From Glandiceps talaboti (lineage: Eukaryota > Hemichordata > Enteropneusta > Spengelidae), in the NCBI RefSeq assembly GCF_964340395.1, contig NC_135553.1, forward strand, positions 13,592,501-13,654,500: DNA of 62,000 nucleotides, read 5' to 3'. Position 1 is the first letter of the stretch. Each line of letters opens with the position of its first letter. The notes below the pieces were generated by a model. It made no database searches, was not told the origin of the DNA, and saw nothing but the letters and a program-made list of their open reading frames with translations. Shown one piece after another: positions 45,644 through 57,600 of this stretch. Position numbers and translations under genes: made by a program.

Positions 45644-48600
45644 CACACACACACAATAATGATCAGAACTAATTTACATCTTGCCTCACAACCCATCACA
45701 TAATACTTGAGACACACATTGGTTGATTAATGATAAAATCATCAAAACTGCAGCGATACACTCAAAAGACAACTATTACACCATACCCAAAAGACACACA
45801 ATTGTAAAATGATAAGACAGTTTGCCTCACAAATCAACAAATGACATGTCACTCCTATTTTCCAGTAGTGAGACTTTACCTGTTTAGTTTCATTCTGTAT
45901 CTTCATACCAAGATGTGATCTCACTGTCTGTACACTCTCATTGGCTTTAGTTATTTCTTCCGTCATCTACAACATAAAGTCAGGAGATATATTAAAAAAC
46001 ACAGCCTATCATTCTGGTTTAAACAAATAAATACTTTGGTCTTTCGAGATCGACATCAAACCACTTTGAGAGTTTATTGACTTCAAGTGTTCAACTTTAT
46101 AAAGCCAGATATTACTATTTCACCATCCCCATCCCACCAATATAGGTCAAAACAAATTTAAGCACTGTTCAAGTTTCGAACACAAGCTTATATGAATAAA
46201 TATAAACACAAATATTACGACGTACCATATAATAACCAAATTAATCAATTGCACATCCTAAAACACCAACATCAGATCGGTAAAACAAAGTAATAATACA
46301 TTCTTGTACCACAATCAAGGGTTCTTATTACTTACAAGTAACGTTTCACTTGTTTAGGCCGACAGGCTTTGTCAAACTATCCATATGTTGGCTTTACCGC
46401 TAGGCAAAACAATACGTTGCGAATCTTTGGTCATGGTACAAGAACATATCATTACTAATCTATTCAACACATTTGAGCAAAAAAGTAAGACCCAGTGGAA
46501 TGATACTGGGATATAAGATTTTAGAAAGCAGGGTGTGAGATAATTCTTACCTCTTCAATTTTGGTATTTGCCTGTAAACAAAAAAAATGAAAAGAAAATT
46601 GAGATGTTTACAATATTTCTTATGGACATGTAATTGGTACAACAACTTAAATGCTTGATTACTTGTTGCCACTTTTCCAAAACATAAATTGTAACATTTT
46701 CATCTTTGTTTAATATGCTCGCAATTCAAAAATTTAAGATGTGATACATTTGCCAATTTAGTATTTTTATACTTTACACATCTGATTACAAGTACTGACT
46801 CACTAGACTTGGCACAACTGCAACCACAATGGGCAAAAAGCTATCATGTTTCATAAATCATAAAACTTGGTTACGACAAGCAACAATCCATCTGTGTACC
46901 ATGGGCACTATTCAATTTGCAATTTGAGTTTCTGGTCTTTTATATTGCTTTGGAAAAAATGAAATTAGTCAAAGTGGGGCTCATAATCAAGCAAAAATTA
47001 TACCTTGGAATGGACTTCAAAAGTAGGAGCTAAGACTGCAATATGCACACATTGCCATACTCCAGTTTTTAGAAAAAAACAAAAGACGGTATAGTTTGGC
47101 CACTAGGAGTGCTAGTCAGAAGCACATTTTGAAAACCATTCTTTTGAAATACATGTAGTTCACTGCAGAGCATTCAATTTCTACACTAGTTCAATTGTTG
47201 CTTGCTTCTTTTTTAGTGATGTAAATTTGAAAAACTTTGTTAACTGTAACACGTACTGCCATGGGATCTGCATCTACGTGATATTTACCCTCAATTTTCT
47301 TTAATTATGTCCATGTACAAACTACAACCGAAAATGACTGTGAACTAGGTAACCAAAATCTGTTGCATTGATGTTTTTGATAGACTTCAGAAAATAAAAC
47401 AACAACGTATACAGTTCATACCTTCCTGATGTCAGTTTCCATGTTGTCAATTCTATCCAGAGTTTCTTCGTCCACCTTACCACCTTTCTTACCAGCAGCT
47501 AGTTTCTCTTTCTGTGACACTGGTATAGCAGGTGCAGCTGCCACTCCACCTGTTTTCAACTTGTCTTCCATTTTGGCAATATCTTGTTTCAACTGTTTGT
47601 ACTTTGTTTCCAAGTCTAGTTTTACCATCTGAACATCTCTGGACCTGGGATTCAACAAGGAAAAGATATTTTTCTCCATTTACTTACTATGTAATGCTAT
47701 ATGTGTATAATGCTTTTGAGAGAAGGAAACAACTTTTTGTTTCGATAAATATCGCCATAGACATGTTCTTTGTACTTTTCTTCTATGTTCACATATTGTA
47801 TGTAAGTTTATAGAAGTTCTATTTGTTTAATTTGTTTTGAAAAAAAGTGACTTATAAGTCCAAAGGGGCTGGGCAGATGTATATCTGTATACATATATTT
47901 ATTGTCAATTATTGTGAATCTGCATGTCACTATAATAAACTATTACTATACTATACTATACTATACTAAAAAAGATTACTTTGATAACAGTTTTTATAAC
48001 TGTAACAATGTTTTCGTTTAACAGGTTAAGTAGGTGAAAGTAATCTGATATTTGCCCCAAAATTCTACCGATATTTCTGACTGGTCTTGCCATTTACGTT
48101 TGGGTATCATATTCCCAAATATTTTTCTTTGTTCTGCCAAAGCATATTATGAGTAACATAAGGGGCCTTGCCACTACGAGTTGAAGACAAATACTGACAA
48201 AACTCTTGTCATTTTGCAGCTCGATGAAGTAAAATATCAGAGTATAATTTAATCACAGCTGCACAAACTTGATTTAAGAAGAAAATAATGGCGATCCTGA
48301 ATGATTTGACTTATATTTCAAGTGTCACAGAACCAGTGATGTAGACGCCTGCTGCCATGATATACAATAACCAGAAAATAAATCTAGGCTTGTATTTTCT
48401 GTTTGAACATGTACAACTTGGCTTATGCGTGGTATATTGAATGTCATTGTTAGTCTTTCTAACCTGTCTTTGCTCTCTTGTTCCATTAATCCCTTCATGT
48501 CTTCTTGTACTCTCTCATTAGTTCTGTTCATCTCAGACACCTGACAAGACATGACAAGATAAAGAGATGAGTGAAAACTCATGGAATGGAATCACTATTT

Positions 48601-51600
48601 GTCAAAATGCATCTAATAGTGAATACATACAATCAGTATGATAATACACTGTCACAATCTTCAAACTTTTCCAACTCATATCATGATAGTTTTTATACAT
48701 CACACTTTTCTCGTCTTTGTTTGACAAACTTTACATTTGTACATTAACAAATAGTTTAAATTACGGAAACAATCGCTCACTTATTGGGGGCTGGTTAAAT
48801 TCAGGACAGACTCTTATACCACAATCCTAATGATGGGTAAGTGCCAGTGTGGCATACTTAGGGTATGCATCAATGCTTGCATGTGGTGTTCTATGTGGCC
48901 ATAATTTCACCTGTGCACCAAGTTCAAGTGCCGCTGTCCAGCCTTTGATTCTGTTATACTTTAATCCGAAATAATACACTTTTTGTAAGCTTGGAATACT
49001 TGTGTGTTTATTTGTGGAGTCATGATGGTTGCACGGTTTATAGAGTGGCCAGTTTGGAATCTGCAGGTTGCAGGTTCTAGCCCCATCACTGCCATTTGTT
49101 CTTAAAAGCTAAAGTCTTTGGGCAAGATTTAAACCACGGTTGTGCCCCAGTCAACCCAGCTGCATAACTGGGACATGCTAGACTAGTGGTTGCAATGTGA
49201 ATGCTTTAATCCTATACACTTAAAGGCTGCAATGGATTGTATGCACTGCAGGGAGTTGAGGAAGTATAAAGGGCTATTGCGCTGCCATGGATACTTGCCA
49301 GGGATAATAATTGTTAGTGCCTGGAGCTTTCAGGAGGATAGGTGCATTATAAATACACTTTATCATTGTTTTTATTATTTACATACAGTTAACATTGAAC
49401 TGCATTGCACGAGTGTTTACTGATGCAAGAAATCACAGGTACATATAAAATAAGTTACTCTACTACCAAGTACACACTTTAACAAGCCATTGAGAATGAC
49501 ATAGTCCCCGCTATGATTGGGTTTTAAGGAATTAGCACTACTCTGATCACGCAACAACACTTGTGAACCTACATCAAACAGACTTAGATATGTTGTGTCT
49601 GCTTGTCGGGCATGGAACATGCCTACAACAATAAAGGATTGGTCGGGTATGGGGGATCATATCAATATGAAAATGGATATGCAAATGTATGTCATAGAAC
49701 ACTGTCCTAATACCAACTCTGAATGAGATCTGTTCAAGCATGTCTGAGTTATGGCTTTGGACATGGAAAGTTCACAAACAAAATGGCTGCCAGGCAGCCA
49801 TATTGGATCGTATCATGACGAAAATGGATATGAACATGTATGTCATAGAACACTGTCCTAATACCAACTTCGAATGAGATCTGTTCAAGCATGTCTGAGT
49901 TATGGCTTTGGACATGGAAAATTTGCAAACAAAATGGCTGCCAGGCAGCCATATTGGATTGTATCTCAATGAAAATGGATATGCACATGTATGTCATAGA
50001 ACACTGTCCTAATACCAACTTTGAATGAGATCTGTTCAAGCATGTCTGAGTTATGGCTTTGGACATGGAAAATTTGCAAACAAAATGGCTGCCAGGCAGC
50101 CATATTGGATCGTATCACAATGAAAATGGATATGCACATGTATGTCATAGAACACTGTCCCAATACCAACTTTGAATGAGATCTGTTCAAGCATGTCTAA
50201 GTTATGGCTTTGGACATGAAAATTCACAAACAAAATGGCTGCCAGGCGGCCATATTGGATCGTATCATGACAACAATGAATATGTACATATATGCCATAG
50301 AACACTGTCCTAATACCAACTCTGAATGAGATCTGTGTGAGCATGTCTGAGTTATGGCTTTAGACAGGGAAAATTCGCAAACAAAATGGCTGCTAGGCGG
50401 CCATATTGGATCGTATCATAAAACAAATTGACGTGCATATGTATGCCATAGCATGTTGCCCCTGTACCAAGTTTGAAAAAAATTGGTACAGGCATCTCCA
50501 AGAAACGGCTGCGGACGCACGGACGCACGGACACACGGACGGACGGACGGACGGACAGACGGACAGACGGAACCCAATCCATAAGTCCCCGTTCCGGACT
50601 TCGTCCGCGGGGACTAATTAGTGGTGTACGGAATGTAGATATTACAAAAAAGACAGCCTACCTCTGGTCCTACATCGTCCATCCTTTCCTTCAAATCTTT
50701 CAAAATCTTGTCTGTACTGTCCCTCCAGTCAGCAATGTCTTCTATCACCTCAGCCTGTGATTCAGTCTGTCTCTTTAGGCCCTACAGAATAAAATACAGT
50801 AAAATAATTTCACAGCTTTGCTTTTGCTCCTATGTAAATCAAAGCTGGAAATGTTTGATAGAGAATCAAAATTCCCCTACACTTTCATTTAACTTTGTTC
50901 CCATGATGAGAACCAAAGATGTTCACAGGATATTGGCCAAACATAAAGTGCAACCATTGACTGCATTGTGCACTATTACATGGGTAGTGGAAGAGCTACA
51001 TACAAATGAGAGCTTTACTATTTTATTGACATACATGTAAAGTGCAAATCTCAAAATTGTATGACTTGTACATAAAGAGTGGAAAACAAATATTTCAACT
51101 GCAAAGTTATGAATGATGCTCTGCTAGTCTTCACTACACACATGAAGAAAGACTAGAAACTATACCAGACACTAGGGAGAGGATACTATCTTATGCTATG
51201 TTTCTTGTTAGAGGGAGCTCTTCAATGAAATGGTGAAATAAAATTCTCCACCCACAAAGACATGGTGATTTTTCGTAACTGCTTTCAAAATATACTAATA
51301 CATTCGAAAGATCCCCTTATTACAGAATAACATATTACACTCCATGATCAACATGGCCATAATTCCTTATCTTGTAATTTCCATGCATAGAGACCAGAGC
51401 AGGTGCAAGAGTTGCATGAAAAATGTGTCAAATATTAGCATGTCAAGCATTATTTCTGAATCACTTGTGTATACAAATACTTCAAATGACAGGTCTTTTT
51501 TAAAAGTAGATCAAAACTTTGCAGCCTTGTCGATGTCATGCCTGTGTACAAATAGCTGGACGAAAACATCTTAATACAGTATTTACAGAAATTGAAAGCA

Positions 51601-54600
51601 AAACAAGGAAAATGTACCTTTTTACTCTCCTTATGGTTGCAATAAAAATGGAATAAAATTGGAATCAATGAAACAGTAGAAACCAAACTTAGTGCAAAAC
51701 ACTTAGTAATACATTAAGTTAGTCTTATCTTCTTGGGTATTTTGATAGATCAAGTTGTACTTTTTTTCTAAAACATTCTCATCAAATTCATTTACATAAT
51801 ACAATTTGGCAAGCTTTGCTCTGAAAATTGATTTAATTTTTTGTGTAGATACTGGATTCATAAAATGCAGAAATATATCAACTTCAAGAATTGCAGTAGG
51901 TGCTTATTAAAGTTAATATCAGTTATAATCCAAATAAATTCACACCATAGCAAAATGATAAATGGTTAAATTAGTGGATTGCAGAGTTAGATAATACTAG
52001 ACACTCTGACCATTGTGGGTAACCTATATACTATGCGTAACGACACCACAGTTGGGTTACTGAACGTGATTCCACAATAAAGTTCATTGACAGAAATCAC
52101 CAAACTATTCGAGTGGTCCAATTAAGTAGTAGAGCGCCCCCAATGGTCAGAGTGTGATAACAAGTGTATGTTGATCATAACAAAGTGAGTGCTGCACACA
52201 GACTGGGTCACACCATGTTATCATTTGGGTAGTCAGTGATCGTTTCTTATAAGATGATGGTGGTGAGTGTGTGGGTATGGATTCAACAGTAAGTGCAAAT
52301 GACAGCAAATATAAAATACATTGTATACACTTCTGCTATTAAGTGCATAATGTCAAGTGCACAAGTGCAGCTCCAACAGGTGAACACTAAAGGTGGCAAA
52401 GGTGAATATTTCATATTTCCTTGGAGCTCATGTTTGTCATTTTTTACTTCTGTAATTTCACTGAAATAATATATTAATTGAAATATGCCGATTTCAATCA
52501 ACATTCATACCCATTTAATAAACACAAAATAACTGTCTTTATACTCTTCAACAAAGAACTTTTGAGCTCCAAGGAAACTGAAAATACTCCAGTTCATCTA
52601 ATAATATTACAGTGCAGGTGCTACAAAATACATAAAAGTAAGTTTACCCTCTCTTGTTTGAGAGCCTCCAATGTCTGTTGGTTAGCATGAAATGGAAAAT
52701 GATAACTTGTAAGTAAACTGAACAATGTGCTAATGCACACCTCTTCAGTGCTGTTCATTCCACACAAAGTGGAAAGGAAAACACATAATAAATATTGAAA
52801 TATCAATATGCAAATAGCTAATCAATATGCAATATTTTCAGATGTAGAAGATGTATATGATTATCTGTGGCAAAGTTGTCACATGAAAATATCACATTCA
52901 AATTGGCAGGGCAACTGCTGAGAAAATCTAATGTATATAATGCTACAGGGAAGATATAGTTGCTGAAAAACAGAACACTGTCTGAAACTACATGTAAGTC
53001 ATGAAAATTTGAATGAAACAGAAAACTTGCCAATCATTGACTTTGTGTGTATTTCAATTGGTGATTGGAAAGTATTTCTACCAATAAATTTATCATATGT
53101 TGTATCCTTGGCAAAGGTTTTTAAAAAAATTTATTTGGAAATTTCAAACAGTGAGATAATGTACATAAGAAATGTTATTCAAGTGAGGAATCTGACAATA
53201 GTTTGCTGGAAAGCAATCACTGAATCATACTACAAAACATCTCAAATATTGCACATTGTGAGGAAAACAATATTTTAGTCTTGCTCGGTGTAAAAAAACA
53301 ACGATATTTTACAAACGATAGTCAAAAAGACCATACACAGACTGTAGAGTGTAGAGAGACATTTATGCCAATGATAATATCAAAGTACGGCCACTAATTC
53401 AACTATCAGATTATTATTCATCATAGAATTGATGGCTTTATATTAAGAGATATGAAGATATATGTAGTCAATGATATTGTGGACAACAACTCATATAATA
53501 TTACAAATACTAAAATAAATAGTTTTGTTACACAACCAAGAGTTCTTAGCAACTTCTAATTAAAAGATTTACAAAGGTTATAACGCACAAGCAGCTCAAA
53601 GTTTTGATCATTCAACTTTCGATCTGTCTTGGTCGACGATCCTCAGCAGATTGAAAGTTCAATGCTAAAAACTTTGAACTGCTTGTGTGTTATATAACCT
53701 TTGTATTAAAATCATCTGATCTAACAAGCTGATGAACGTTTTGGGTCAACTTCTAATTACTTATGAGTAATGTTTCGCCTGTACAGGATGACAGCCTTTG
53801 TCAAATTGTTTGCTGGCTTTACAGCTAGGCCGTAACAAGAACCCTTGGCCATGTAACATGAAATATTTAGTACACTGTACTACGTTTTACCGATTTAGTG
53901 AACATATTTAATAAGTTAAGTATATTACAAATATAACTATTCATGAAGTGTCTTTGGAAGAATTAGGTTGATCAGTAGACATGTATGATATAAACAAAGT
54001 GGTTACATTATTTAAATGAAGATCTATTATGAGTGGTATTCTAAATGTAGAAATGTGGAAGACACTGTTTAAACTTTATAGTGATTATGTAAGTTAGTCT
54101 TTGTAATCACAGAGAGAAGGTGTTATTACAAGTTAGTAAAAGTGAAATAAGAGTAAATGTATTTGTATAGAAAGTAATCCCAAGTTTGTGGTTCCTCATA
54201 CAAAAATCATATTTCAGCCATATGATGCCCCCAAATGTCAGCAATCTAACCATTACTATTAATCTTAACCGAGTGTATTACAACTATGTTAACAATTAGT
54301 ATATAAACAAAGGTATGATATATATACCCGCATTGCCTGTAACAAAGATAACACATAACGGACACAGATGACAGAAGACAGGTCACAAGAACAGATGTCA
54401 GTCACACATGATTTTGATTAGGGGAAAAAAAGAGAGAAAAAAAGATAACATGCTGTAGTTAGTGTCACACACATTGAGACATAAGCCATTCTCTTGATAA
54501 GCAGTTTTAGGTATGATAACGGGTATCATAATACAGATAATAGAAAAATGTTATTCCAAAGCCCTGATACATGCTTGAAAGGTACAGCATTCACACTAAT

Positions 54601-57600
54601 CGACTGCGTTACTGCCACGTGCAAAATTCACACACACAAAATTACGACAGTCCCTCTCAAAAAAAGTTACTAAAAATTGTATACAAGAAACATGTCAAAT
54701 TAGTTACAGGTAAAAAAATATAAGTGAAAAAAAAATACATGCAAGAACACATTCCTTCTTTTTATATTCAACTTTGTATAGGTCAATGAACTTGTAATGA
54801 TGTGAATGCAAGATTAAAGTATGAGTGTAAGCTTATGGTAACCAAGCAACATGATAAACAAACTCTGTGGGATCTCAAAGTACTTAGCAAATCCTCCTTT
54901 AAGTTAGTAGTTCTTCATTCATTATCACAACATTTAGTGTTTGTGTTTTAATGTCAAAATTATACTATTACCAGCTAAGTGTAAAATCTCATACTTGAAA
55001 TAATCTTTAAAAAAAAACAAATTGTAGGAAACCAATGTTAAAGTGACACAGCTTACCTCTGACACCTTCTCCTCTACAATTTCTTCTTGTTTAGTAACTT
55101 TAGCATTGAGTGCCATAACCCTGGCATCAAGATCAGCTAAACCACGTAAACCAGTCTGGTTACGTTCATCAAGTACTTCCTTCAGTTTGTCTTGAGCCTG
55201 AAAATCACATGAAATTTACATGAGTTTTGTGTATAACTTGTACAAGTCTTTATTGGGAATAACTTTGTCCTTGGAGTAGTCTATACATAATAAAAATATA
55301 CATACATAAAACTAATCTCATACTTATTATTTACATATTTTGATGCGAACTCAGGGGCAACTTCTGGATGAACTGAAAATTCTGTCATTAGCCATACACA
55401 GTCTCAGAGACTTGTTACATACCACTAATGATGCTTCACCAACTTGTTCATTGATACCACCTATTGCTTGTTGTAATGTAGAAATAGCAACACCGAGTTT
55501 TTCTTGAACATCTTCAATCTTGTCCTCTATTTGTTTGTCTTGCAATTGTCTGTTGGAGATAAAGCATAGAAACATGACATTTTAAAACTAGGGGGGGGGG
55601 GGGGGGGGGGGGTCAAAGAAACAGGTAACCAGTATATTTTTTCTCACTCAGCAAGTCTGCGTAGGCATGAAATTAGTTGGAAATTCAAATGTATTCAATT
55701 ACAATTTGCAATATTTTGTTTAATCAACGACCATAGTTTTATTGAAAACGAGTATCATTTCCATTTCTTTGTGATTTGTGTACTCCTCTAAGACAGCAAT
55801 ACCTTCCATACAATATTTGGACTCATCCGTCGCTAGATAATTTTTATCATTTAATGGCAAGTAAAAATCCTCATCACCTACGACAACTTGCAATGTATAT
55901 TTAAAAGGCATTTAGATTGAGAGAAAACCTTTCCTTTTCATAACTTATGTTTATTCTTGACACATTTTTGGTTGTACTTTTTCGTTCCATGTACGTATGA
56001 AATCGTTATACTTTTTGTCTTGCTTTAATAAATGCAAAGTTTTTCATTCAATTACTGCAGTGAAAAAGGATTTGAAGGGGTCACATCATCAGCTAGTTAT
56101 ACAGAAAAAGCTGTTAGCAACTTATTACCGTATTTTGAAGACCATTTAATCATCAATAACTTCCACGGTTTTTGAGTGTTTTCATCTCATTATGAAGGGA
56201 ATGAATTTAATTGTCATTGTATTGTATTGAGGATCTGGCTGTATGTTTAGTTCAAATATGACAACTTGGATTTTAGATAACATAGCACTTTTGGAAAAGA
56301 CGAAAGTCATCATGAAATGAATACCATATAAAAACTCTAACATACCTTGATTTGATTTCTGCTTTCATAACTTGTTCTAGCTGCTTCTTGGTTTCTGCTT
56401 GTTGTTTTTCTATTGTTTCAATAGCATCATTTGTTTTGTTGAGACCATCAACTTGTCTGTGTTTATCAATCTGCAAAAAATTAAAGTTCATAATTTTAAT
56501 TTAGGAATGCAAAACATACCACCTATAAATAGTGCAGTGATTGTCACTATTAGATCAGGGAATATGATCACCACACAAAACAACATCAACAAAAAGGTAA
56601 AAGCATATACTTTGCCTTGGAATATTCTTTGACCTTTTTTCGGAAATGAAAGTATATACTATGAAAGGTACTTAGTCAGTACGATTAAAGGTACTTTTCC
56701 CCAAATAGTCAGTCCAAAGGCAAATATATCTAAGATTTTTAGAATAACTATTTTGACATCATTCAATCTGTTCTACTTGTTGGGCTGCTCTTAACTGGCA
56801 TGACTGTGTATTGGTATCACCAGATGACAGTATTTAGGGAAGTAATAATAACCCGAGAATCACGTCATCTTGCTGGTGAAACTATCTCTTCCCTGTGCTG
56901 TTTTATTCCCTATCGGTACTTCTATAGATGAATGGTTCCTTCTTGTACCCAAACTAATCATACCACGTCTTTTCCCTGGACTGTTAATTCCCTTACAAAC
57001 TTAAAGAGCACTGTTTTTTTTTTTACTTTATCTGTCCATACCAATCACGCTAGCATTATAAGTACACTGTACTTACCCTATGGCCTTCTCTAACTGTAAG
57101 TACTTCATCTTCTGTAAGTCTCTGTAAAGCATTCCATCTCTTCTCATTTTCTTCTCTCATAGCTTGTTCATGAGCTATTCTAGCAGCTTGTTCAGCATGT
57201 AAATACTGAGTGCAAAATGAAAAGTAGGCATAAAACTTAGTGAATGAACTTAAAGTGGTTAAGAATATACAGTCCACAATCCAAGGCCAATGAATATTCT
57301 TCAATGATAATGACTTTGTATCATTAAATTTGCAAAAACACTCAAATGTAAGTAACATACACAGATTGTACACTAGATCATGTGTAAATTAAATGATGAA
57401 TAAAACACTACGTTGTTGTAGAATTTCAATGTCTTGTCTTTTTTTTTCATTCTCATTTAGCTAAATTGAAATTATTTTCAGTCAAAATGAAACATGAATT
57501 TGCATCTATATATTAACGAATGAAATTTCCACCCTACCTTTTCAATATTGGCAAATTTTTGTTGTGCTTCTTCACGAAGTCTGATTTCTTTGTGTAAAAT

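Noticed and set aside
49749-50344. Minus-strand ORFs with repeated HSKLVLGQCSMTYM-type segments
   Set aside because: They are read from a 151-bp tandem array; the period is not divisible by three, so the frame changes each unit, and stop-free frames are by-products.
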